Made by a program: the position numbers and the translations under genes | In this document: piece by piece, positions 8,621-14,210 of the stretch | Position numbering within the stretch: position 1 is the first letter of the stretch | How the letters are laid out: each line of letters starts with the position of its first letter | The notes under the pieces: generated by a model | Database searches by the model: none | What the model saw: only the letters and a program-made list of their open reading frames with translations | Told to the model about the DNA's origin: nothing | Assembly: GCA_964440985.1 (NCBI GenBank) | Contig: CAYTWE010000052.1 | Location: forward strand, 1-14,210 | Direction of reading: 5' to 3' | DNA: 14,210 nucleotides | Origin: UBA1731 sp964440985 | GTDB lineage: Bacteria; Verrucomicrobiota; Kiritimatiellia; RFP12; UBA1067

Positions 8621-8640
8621 CTTACCAAAAAACGGCGCGT

Positions 8641-8669
8641 ATTGTACGAAATTCGCCCCTTGAAGTCAA
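8641..8669 (-). promoter_or_regulatory. Promoter of tRNA-Thr
   Basis: Minus-strand TTGACT (8664-8669), a 17-bp spacer, and TACAAT (8641-8646). Transcription would start near 8634, about 13 bases before the mature tRNA. Its -35 overlaps the -35 of the divergent rpsT promoter by two bases. Confidence 0.8.
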
Positions 8670-8673
8670 GGGG
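8656..8673. promoter_or_regulatory. Perfect palindrome covering both divergent -35 elements
   Basis: CCCCTTGA (8656-8663), AG, TCAAGGGG (8666-8673): a perfect 8-bp inverted repeat with a 2-base centre. It spans the -35 hexamers of both the tRNA-Thr and rpsT promoters, so it could be an operator, or simply two mirrored -35 elements sharing one site. Confidence 0.75.
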
Positions 8674-8688
8674 GAAATTTGATAAAAT
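8660..8688 (+). promoter_or_regulatory. Promoter of rpsT-pgk
   Basis: Plus-strand TTGAAG (8660-8665), a 17-bp spacer, and TAAAAT (8683-8688, 5 of 6 consensus bases). Transcription would start near 8695, giving a leader of about 32 bases that holds AGGAG at 8714-8718. Confidence 0.75.
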
Positions 8689-8726
8689 CTCCGCCAGTTT
8701 TCTTTTAGAAATCAGGAGAAATAGAA

Positions 8727-9002
8727 ATGGCCAATATCAAAGGCGGCCGTGCCGCCCGCAAACGCGATCGTCAGAACGCAAAGGCGAACAAGCGCAACTC
8801 GTCCGTCAAGACGCAGCTTCACGACGACCACAAGAAGCTCTTCAAGGCGGCCGATGCCGGCAAGAAGGAAGAAGCCGAGAAGAAGTTCAAGGAGTTCGTC
8901 AGCGGACTTGACAAGGCGGTCAAGAAAGGCGTGATCGCGAAGAACGCCGCGAACCGCCGCAAGTCGCGTGCGCAGCTCAAGATGAACAAGATGGCGAAGT
9001 AA
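8727..9002 (+). CDS. rpsT: 30S ribosomal protein S20
   Basis: Small, very basic 91-aa protein that binds 16S rRNA in the 30S subunit. Recognised by the start MANIKGGRAARKRDRQNAKA, the SSVKTQL segment after the basic N-terminus, and the C-terminal VIAKNAANRRKSRAQLKMNK typical of S20. Length is normal (family about 85-95 aa), with a Lys/Glu-rich middle consistent with the three-helix bundle. AGGAG at 8714-8718 stands 8 bases before the ATG. It is transcribed from the promoter at 8660-8688 and followed after 16 bp by pgk, so the two probably share an mRNA. Confidence 0.96.
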   Translation: MANIKGGRAARKRDRQNAKANKRNSSVKTQLHDDHKKLFKAADAGKKEEAEKKFKEFVSGLDKAVKKGVIAKNAANRRKSRAQLKMNKMAK

Positions 9003-9018
9003 ACCAAGGGAGACAGCA

Positions 9019-10311
9019 ATGGCTAAGAAGACTCTGCGTGATGTCGATCTCAAGGGCAAGCGCGTACTCATGCGCGTTGACTTCAACGTGCCGATGGCGA
9101 AGGACGGTTCCGGAAAGATCGCCGACGATACGCGTGTGCAGGCGGCGTTGCCGTCCATCAAGTATGTGCTTGAGCAGGGCGCGTCTCTGGTGCTGATGAG
9201 CCATCTTGGCCGTCCGAAGGGCAAGGGCTACGAGGCGGAGTTCTCGCTCAAGCCTGTCGCCGAGCACCTTTCAGTGTGCCTTGGCAAGCCCGTCGCGTTC
9301 GCGCCCGACTGCATGGCGGCGGACGATGTCGTTGCCGCCCTCAAGCCTGGCGATGTCGCGCTTCTTGAGAACACCCGCTTCTACAAGGCTGAAGACGGCA
9401 AGGTCAAGAAGGATGACGACAAGAAGGGCATCCATCTCACCGAAGAGGAGTTCCAGGCGAAGAAGGCCGAACTTAAGGAGAAGCGCGCAGCGATGGCTAA
9501 GAAGCTCGCCTCCTACGGTGACGTCTACTGCAACGATGCGTTCGGAACGGCTCACCGCGCCCACGCCTCCACCGCAGTTGTCGCCGACTATCTGCGCCCT
9601 GCCGTCTCCGGCTTCCTCCTTGAGAAGGAGATCAAGTTCCTTGGCGAGGCTGTTGAGAATCCGGTGCGTCCGTTCGTGGCAATCCTCGGCGGCGCGAAGG
9701 TCTCCGACAAGCTCAAGGTCATCAAGAACCTGCTCAACAAGGTCGATACCCTTATCGTCGGCGGCGGAATGGCCTATACGTTCCTCAAGGCGAAGGGCAT
9801 GAAGATCGGCAACTCGCTGTGCGAGGATGACCAGATCCCGTACGCGAAGGAGATGCTTGAGGCCGCCCAGTCCAAGGGCGTGACCCTTCTGCTCCCCGTG
9901 GACAACGTGATCGCCGACAAGTTCCCTGCGGAGAAGGACGCATCTGACATCCAGATCAAGGAGTGCGACAGCGACATCCCTGACGGATGGATGGGTCTTG
10001 ATGTCGGCCCGAAGTCGGTCGAGCTTTTCTCCAAGGCGATTGAGAAGGCGAAGACGGTTGTGTGGAACGGCCCGATGGGCTGCTTTGAGTTCGCTCCGCT
10101 CGCCAAGGGCACGTTCGGCGTCTGCGATGCAGTCGCGACGGTCAAGGCCAACGGCGGCATCTCGATCATCGGCGGCGGCGATTCCGTCAGCGCCGTGAAG
10201 AAGAGCGGAAAGGCCGCCGACATGACGCACATCTCCACCGGCGGCGGTGCGTCTCTTGAGTTCCTTGAGGGCAAGACGCTTCCTGGCGTCGCGGCTCTCG
10301 ACGACAAGTGA
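9019..10311 (+). CDS. pgk: Phosphoglycerate kinase, long form
   Basis: Cytoplasmic glycolytic/gluconeogenic enzyme: 1,3-bisphosphoglycerate + ADP to 3-phosphoglycerate + ATP. Signatures: MRVDFNVP (about 18-25), SHLGRPKGKG, DAFGTAHRAHAST, AILGGAKVSDK, VWNGPMGCFEF, GGGDSVSAVKK and STGGGASLEFLEGKTLPG. Length is 430 aa against about 395 in many bacteria. The extra is mainly a charged Lys/Glu/Asp-rich insert at about 124-157, between ENTRFYKAE and AKKLASYGDVY. As I recall, Bacteroidetes and eukaryotic-type PGKs carry extra residues at this point. AAGGGAG (9006-9012) precedes the ATG by 6 bases. Cotranscription with rpsT is likely; an intrinsic terminator follows at 10353-10385. Confidence 0.98.
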   Translation: MAKKTLRDVDLKGKRVLMRVDFNVPMAKDGSGKIADDTRVQAALPSIKYVLEQGASLVLMSHLGRPKGKGYEAEFSLKPVAEHLSVCLGKPVAFAPDCMAADDVVAALKPGDVALLENTRFYKAEDGKVKKDDDKKGIHLTEEEFQAKKAELKEKRAAMAKKLASYGDVYCNDAFGTAHRAHASTAVVADYLRPAVSGFLLEKEIKFLGEAVENPVRPFVAILGGAKVSDKLKVIKNLLNKVDTLIVGGGMAYTFLKAKGMKIGNSLCEDDQIPYAKEMLEAAQSKGVTLLLPVDNVIADKFPAEKDASDIQIKECDSDIPDGWMGLDVGPKSVELFSKAIEKAKTVVWNGPMGCFEFAPLAKGTFGVCDAVATVKANGGISIIGGGDSVSAVKKSGKAADMTHISTGGGASLEFLEGKTLPGVAALDDK

Positions 10312-10352
10312 TGCCATCAGGTTGCGGGTCTGTGCCCGTGACAGAGGGGAAG

Positions 10353-10385
10353 GAGGTCGCGCAATGCGCGGCCTCTTCTCTTTTT
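10353..10385 (+). terminator. Rho-independent terminator of rpsT-pgk
   Basis: GAGGTCGCG (10353-10361) pairs with CGCGGCCTC (10367-10375) across a CAATG loop, with one G-U pair. It is followed by TTCTCTTTTT. It lies 41 bp after the pgk stop and only 21 bp before the next promoter's -10. Confidence 0.85.
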
Positions 10386-10403
10386 CTGTCCGGACTATGG
10401 TTA

Positions 10404-10412
10404 TGGTATAAT
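10404..10412 (+). promoter_or_regulatory. Extended -10 promoter of the secreted glycosidase gene
   Basis: TGGTATAAT (10404-10412) is a perfect -10 with the upstream TG of extended -10 promoters. No good -35 is visible, since the matching position falls in or next to the T-rich tail of the preceding terminator. Transcription would start near 10419, giving a leader of about 20 bases with GGAG at 10431-10434. Confidence 0.7.
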
Positions 10413-10438
10413 CGCGCCTCAAAAAGGAATGGAGAACG

Positions 10439-12610
10439 ATGATGAGCAGATTGACGATTTTTGTCGCCGCCTTTGCGGTCGTGCTGTCGGCGAGCGCCGA
10501 CATTGTGTTCGAGAATTCGCGGTTCGTGCTGACCGTGGGCGATGATGCCGTGGCGAAATCGCTGCGTCTCAAGTCGACCGGCGAGGAGCTGCTCGATCTG
10601 CGCGACCCCACGCCGCTTTTTTCGGTGACGCAGCCGCGTCCGTTCAACAACGAGATAAAGCTCGCCTACCCGAATGCCCGCACCACATATCCGGCGAACC
10701 GCATACGCAGGGACGGAAACCGCCTGACTGTTGGATTTGAGATTGCCCCCTACGAAGCCGCTGTTGATGTGAAGATCACGGACGACTACATTGCGTTCAC
10801 TCTTGCGGACTTCATCATCACCGAAAAGTCGTATCCGCTCTGCCCCACGACGACAGTTCCGCTCGACTTCACCGCGCCGCCGGTCGACGAGTTCCGCATT
10901 GTGCAGCTGCCGATCCGCAACCGCGCGAATTTTGGCGAATGGTTGAATGTCCAATGGGATGACAGAGCCGCAGTCGGAATATTCTCGACCTCGGAACACG
11001 CGCTCGTCACGGCTGAAAGGCGCAACGGCTACCGCATGATGGGTGCGTATGCAGACCGTTCCGTGAAGTTGCGCGGTGTCGGTGCGGCCCTTGTGGCAGA
11101 CGTCGGCGGCGATGCGATACTTGACCGCGTGGATGCGATTGAACGCGACTACGGACTTCCTCGCGGCGTCGCAAACAGGCGCAATCCGCTCGTCAACGCA
11201 TCCATATACTTCGCCAGCGGACTGAATCCGTCAAACGTCGACAGGCACATCGCCGCCGCGAAGAAGGGCGGTTTCCGCCTCATGCTGCTCAGCGCATCAC
11301 TGTTCATGAAAGGCGACTGGTCGTTCAACGCCGCTTACCCCAACGGATTCTCCGACGTGAAGGCGCTGCTGGACAAGATTCACGCCGCAGGCATAACTCC
11401 CGGAGTGCATGTGCTGCATACGTTCATCGGACAGTATTCGCCGTTCGTGAAGGGCGGCGCGGACAGGCGCATTGCGCTGCGCGAGCACTACACTTTGGCG
11501 AGGCCGGTGGACGCCACTGCCACGGAGGTGTATGTGGACGAGAATCCGCACAATGCCGAGCGCAGCCCGCGCTGCCGGATTCTCAAGTTCGGTAAGGAGC
11601 TTATGACCTATGAAGGGTTCACGACCGAACGCCCGTACAAGTTCACAGGGGTGAAGCGCGGACACCGCGAAACGCCAGTCTCTGCGCATGAGGAAGGTCT
11701 CATCGGAGGAACGGTGTGGGTTTGCGAGTACGGCGGCAACGACTACTACCTGAAGCAGGATAGCGACCTGCAGGACATCCGCGCCGAGATGTTCGGGAAG
11801 TTCTGGAAGGCGGGTATGCGCTTCGTGTACTTCGACGGATCAGAGGGGGTGCAGCCGCCGTATGCGTTTCATGTCCCGAATGCGCAGTATCGCATGTGGA
11901 AGAGGCTCGATCCTCAGCCGATGCTTGGCGAGGGGGCGGCAAAGGCGCATTTTGGATGGCATATGCTTTCCGGCGCAAATGCGTTTGACGTCTTCGCCCC
12001 AGAGGAGTTCAAGGAGAAGATTGTGGAGTATCCGCTTGCAGAGGCGCCGCTCATGCGGCGTGACTTCACCCGCGTCAACTTCGGGTGGTGGGGGTTCTGG
12101 GAGCCGGGGGCATCGATACGCGGCGTCCGTACAACCGGTGTGCAGATGGACATGTGGGAGTACGGCACGTCAAAGGCCGCCGCATGGGATTCGCCGGTCT
12201 CGGTTCAGATGCGTCTCGATGCGATGGCTAAGCATCCAAGACTGAACGACATCCTTGAAGTGATGCGCCGCTGGGAGGATGTGCGGGCGAACGGATGGCT
12301 TACGGCGGAGCGCAAGGCAATGCTTCGCGATCCATCGAAAGAATACCATCTCTATCAGAACGATCGCGGGGGGTACGAACTCCTTGAATGGCGGCAGATC
12401 CGCGTCGCCGGAGGCCTTGATGCCGATGTGCGCGCATTCCTGTTTGAACGAAACGGAAAGAGGGTTGTCGCGTACTGGCACACGAAGTCCGCCGGTACGC
12501 TGCGTCTTGCCGATGGATTGCCCGCCCTTGAGGCGGAAGGTCTCAAGTACTGGGAGACAGATCTGCCGAAGGAGAAGGTTGAGGCGGCGTTTGCCGCCGC
12601 GCAGATCTGA
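10439..12610 (+). CDS. Secreted TIM-barrel glycoside hydrolase-like protein with an inserted beta module
   Basis: Protein of 723 aa; the adjacent ATG at 10442 is an equally possible start. A signal peptide ends at SASA before DIVF. Residues about 21-240 look like the N-terminal beta-sandwich common before GH31/GH36/GH97-type barrels. From about 252 the TIM-barrel pattern begins (NASIYFASGL; GFRLMLLSASLF; FSDVKALLDKIHAAGITPGVHV near 302-325). Residues about 354-428 appear to be a small beta module inserted in the barrel (VDATATEVYVDE, FGKELMTYEGF, FTGVKRGHRETPVSAHEEG). The barrel resumes with MRFVYFDGSEG, where Asp466 sits where GH-D/GH31 enzymes carry the nucleophile. Asp542 and Glu555 (MRRDFTRVNFGWWGFWEPG) are other candidate active-site acids. 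I do not recognise a named family; an alpha-galactosidase-like enzyme is a plausible guess, and an inactive relative cannot be excluded. It is monocistronic, with its own promoter. Confidence 0.65.
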   Translation: MMSRLTIFVAAFAVVLSASADIVFENSRFVLTVGDDAVAKSLRLKSTGEELLDLRDPTPLFSVTQPRPFNNEIKLAYPNARTTYPANRIRRDGNRLTVGFEIAPYEAAVDVKITDDYIAFTLADFIITEKSYPLCPTTTVPLDFTAPPVDEFRIVQLPIRNRANFGEWLNVQWDDRAAVGIFSTSEHALVTAERRNGYRMMGAYADRSVKLRGVGAALVADVGGDAILDRVDAIERDYGLPRGVANRRNPLVNASIYFASGLNPSNVDRHIAAAKKGGFRLMLLSASLFMKGDWSFNAAYPNGFSDVKALLDKIHAAGITPGVHVLHTFIGQYSPFVKGGADRRIALREHYTLARPVDATATEVYVDENPHNAERSPRCRILKFGKELMTYEGFTTERPYKFTGVKRGHRETPVSAHEEGLIGGTVWVCEYGGNDYYLKQDSDLQDIRAEMFGKFWKAGMRFVYFDGSEGVQPPYAFHVPNAQYRMWKRLDPQPMLGEGAAKAHFGWHMLSGANAFDVFAPEEFKEKIVEYPLAEAPLMRRDFTRVNFGWWGFWEPGASIRGVRTTGVQMDMWEYGTSKAAAWDSPVSVQMRLDAMAKHPRLNDILEVMRRWEDVRANGWLTAERKAMLRDPSKEYHLYQNDRGGYELLEWRQIRVAGGLDADVRAFLFERNGKRVVAYWHTKSAGTLRLADGLPALEAEGLKYWETDLPKEKVEAAFAAAQI

Positions 12611-12622
12611 TCTTCGCAGCCA

Positions 12623-12656
12623 GGACGGACATCCGGTTTGCGTTGGATGGCCGTCC
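12623..12656. terminator. Hairpin between convergent genes, possible bidirectional terminator
   Basis: GGACGGACATCC (12623-12634) and GGATGGCCGTCC (12645-12656) form a 12-bp stem with one mismatch and a 10-base loop. It fills most of the 57-bp gap between the converging glycosidase and pyrophosphatase genes. Neither strand has a good T-run after it, so it may need Rho or may only block 3' exonucleases. Confidence 0.55.
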
Positions 12657-12667
12657 GTTCATTGCGG

Positions 12668-13966
12668 TCACAGGCTTGCTATCGCCGACAGGATTTCGGG
12701 AAGCATCTGCTTCTTGCGGGAGAGGACGCCGGGTAGCGAGAAGAGACCGTTTTCCATGCGCCGCCACGGGAGTGCGCGGCGTATGTTCTCTGCGCCGCTG
12801 AACATCAGTTCTGAGTTCCCCCGTCCGGGATCGGTGATGAGAAGCGCGGCGAAGTCTAAGCGTTCCGTCTGACATATGCGATCCAGCGCTGCCTGCAGCG
12901 TGGCCTGCTGGCTGTGGAAGAGGGCGAGGTTAGGCTCTTCGATCTGAGCAAGGGAGAAGTGGTATCCGACTTCAGTATACGTCTTGCGGTCGGAATCGAT
13001 TGCGTTCTCCGGCGAAAGCGTGTTCAGCGCAGAGCCGACGGACATCATGCCGTCCATGAGCGCCTTTGCCGTCTCTCCGGAGATCTTCTCAAGCCATGCG
13101 GCGATGGCGGTGTCGGAGTCGGTCGTGGTGGGAGACTGGAACAGCAGTGTATCGGCTACAATCCCAGCAAGAAGGATTCCCGCGACAGCTTTTGTCGGAC
13201 GGATTCCGGATCCGCGGAACATCTTCGATACGAGTGTGCAGGTTGATCCGACCACGTCGGCCGTGTAGCGTATCGGCTCCGGGGTGGCGGCGAAGGAGAT
13301 GCGATGGTGGTCCACGACCTCGATGACGGGTATCTCCTCAAGTCCTGGAATGCCCTGATCCGTTTCGTTGTGGTCAACGAGTATCATCCGGTATGGAGGC
13401 GTTTCGGCAAAGGCGCGTTTCAGGAGTGTGCCCATCAGCTTGCCGTTTTCGTCAATGACGGGGAAATGGTTGCGTGGACTGCGGAGGACTGCGGCCTTGA
13501 TGTCGTGTATGCGGTCTTCCGCCTGGAGGATCTGTGGATCGGAGTTCAGCGGCGCGTCGCCGGTCGGACGCGTCAGGTCATCCTTTGCGATGAAGAGAGA
13601 AAGCAGCTTCGCCGGTGAGAGCATCCCGCAGTATGAGCCGTCCTTTGCGGCGACGGGCAGGGACGACTCGCCGCTTGCCTCAAGTTCGCGCAGCGCATCG
13701 ATCAGCGGCATCTCGGCGGAGATGATCGGCACTTGAGGTGACATGAGATCGCGAACGCGCAGGTAGACGTCGCTTTTGCACGGTGGCGGTGTGACACCGA
13801 AATGGTCGAACACCCACTTTACGCGGTCGGGCATCTGTCCGGGGCATATCGCCTCGACATTTGTCCATCCTCTGCTGCGGCGGAGTTCTGCCAGCGCATA
13901 TGCGCTTGTGATGGAGTCGCAGTCGGGATTGCGGTGTCCGCTTATGTAGACTTTCAGGTTGTGCAT
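12668..13966 (-). CDS. ppaC: Manganese-dependent (family II) inorganic pyrophosphatase with paired CBS domains
   Basis: Cytoplasmic enzyme that hydrolyses pyrophosphate to phosphate, driving biosynthetic reactions forward. DHH-domain motifs: GHRNPDCDS (10-18), VDHNE (Asp198-His199-Asn200) and VVDHH (Asp219-His220-His221). The C-terminal DHHA2 domain ends with the family II signature SRKKQ (416-420). Between the first two DHH motifs lies an insert with two CBS domains, about 71-125 and 147-187. This makes 432 aa, against about 310 for plain family II enzymes. CBS-PPases of this kind are known to be inhibited by AMP/ADP and activated by ATP. No DRTGG domain separates the CBS pair here. All expected metal ligands appear present. 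A purine-rich GAAAGG lies just before the ATG, and an extended -10 promoter is at 13993-14001. Confidence 0.93.
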   Translation of the reverse strand: MHNLKVYISGHRNPDCDSITSAYALAELRRSRGWTNVEAICPGQMPDRVKWVFDHFGVTPPPCKSDVYLRVRDLMSPQVPIISAEMPLIDALRELEASGESSLPVAAKDGSYCGMLSPAKLLSLFIAKDDLTRPTGDAPLNSDPQILQAEDRIHDIKAAVLRSPRNHFPVIDENGKLMGTLLKRAFAETPPYRMILVDHNETDQGIPGLEEIPVIEVVDHHRISFAATPEPIRYTADVVGSTCTLVSKMFRGSGIRPTKAVAGILLAGIVADTLLFQSPTTTDSDTAIAAWLEKISGETAKALMDGMMSVGSALNTLSPENAIDSDRKTYTEVGYHFSLAQIEEPNLALFHSQQATLQAALDRICQTERLDFAALLITDPGRGNSELMFSGAENIRRALPWRRMENGLFSLPGVLSRKKQMLPEILSAIASL

Positions 13967-13992
13967 GATCGCCTTTCAAGTGAATGACGCAT

Positions 13993-14001
13993 AGTATAGC
14001 A
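13993..14001 (-). promoter_or_regulatory. Extended -10 promoter of the pyrophosphatase gene
   Basis: Minus-strand TGCTATACT: TATACT (13993-13998) with TG one base upstream (14000-14001). No clear -35 is present. Transcription would start near 13986, leaving a leader of about 20 bases with GAAAGG (13972-13977) before the ATG. Confidence 0.6.
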
Positions 14002-14035
14002 GAATTGTGCAACATCCTGTGATGGAGACATTTTC

Positions 14036-14075
14036 CGATTCGTCGATTCGCCGATACGCTGATTGTTCGATTGCG
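14036..14075. repeat. Degenerate 8-bp tandem repeat, five units
   Basis: Successive octamers CGATTCGT, CGATTCGC, CGATACGC, TGATTGTT, CGATTGCG. The intergenic stretch 13967-14210 holds no convincing gene; besides the promoter it contains this array and two others (14151-14168 and 14188-14210). Confidence 0.65.
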
Positions 14076-14150
14076 GTCGTGTGCATTCAGCCATGACTGC
14101 ATGAGGTTGTTTTCATCTCGCACAGCGTACGCAGATGGGGATATGTTCTT

Positions 14151-14168
14151 TTGACAAGATTGACCAGA
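14151..14168. repeat. 9-bp tandem duplication
   Basis: TTGACAAGA followed directly by TTGACCAGA (8 of 9 bases identical). Confidence 0.5.
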
Positions 14169-14187
14169 TTGCTTTTCGTCTATCTAC

Positions 14188-14210
14188 CCACTAACCACTA
14201 CCCACTACCC
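14188..14210. repeat. 7-bp tandem repeat reaching the window edge
   Basis: CCACTAA, CCACTAC, CCACTAC and then CC at the last base, so the array probably continues beyond the window. The copy number cannot be known from here. Confidence 0.7.

Noticed and set aside
10325..10340. Short hairpin CGGG/CCCG after pgk
   Set aside because: Only four pairs; the strong terminator just downstream explains the termination.
9271..10650. 459-codon open frame antisense to pgk
   Set aside because: It runs through pgk, the terminator and the next promoter and signal peptide; its product is low-complexity Leu/Arg/Asp-rich with no known motif.
14151..14186. Possible promoter beginning TTGACA near the right end
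   Set aside because: No acceptable -10 hexamer lies 16-18 bp downstream, and the motif is part of a 9-bp tandem duplication.

Overview
This is a bacterial chromosomal window with dense, GC-rich coding and several sigma70-type promoters. It mixes housekeeping genes (queA, tRNA-Thr, rpsT, pgk, a CBS-containing family II pyrophosphatase) with three large secreted proteins that look like part of a polysaccharide-degrading repertoire. The secreted multi-module protein combines a jelly-roll domain ending in YLMAKWGLP with autotransporter-style beta-strand repeats. That architecture, plus a long-form PGK, suggests a gut-type member of the PVC group, most likely Kiritimatiellota or a relative. This assignment is from memory of such genomes and is an inference.

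Layout. Positions 1-218 hold a 32-bp direct repeat (period 65 bp) and a strong promoter. Positions 219-7299 carry a two-gene plus-strand unit: a 1145-aa secreted modular adhesin or glycan-binding protein, then a 1201-aa secreted GH42-like glycosidase 37 bp downstream. The second gene runs tail-to-tail into queA (minus strand), and the two coding regions overlap by 11 bp. Upstream of queA on the same strand is tRNA-Thr(CGU). Between tRNA-Thr and rpsT lies a compact divergent promoter pair whose -35 elements overlap inside a perfect palindrome. rpsT and pgk are 16 bp apart and look co-transcribed, ending at a clear intrinsic terminator. Immediately after it an extended -10 promoter drives a 723-aa secreted TIM-barrel glycosidase-like protein. 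Convergent to that is a CBS-domain manganese pyrophosphatase gene with its own extended -10 promoter. The last about 240 bp are non-coding and hold three unrelated short tandem repeats.

How the parts fit together. The three secreted proteins plausibly bind and cut complex glycans outside the cytoplasm; their substrate cannot be read from sequence. The housekeeping genes serve translation (S20, tRNA-Thr, queuosine modification), glycolysis (PGK) and pyrophosphate removal. No CRISPR array, insertion sequence, integrase, rRNA or defence system is visible. The most interesting signals are regulatory: the palindromic divergent promoter at 8641-8688, and a queA promoter whose -10 lies inside an inverted repeat reaching the start codon, consistent with a leaderless mRNA.
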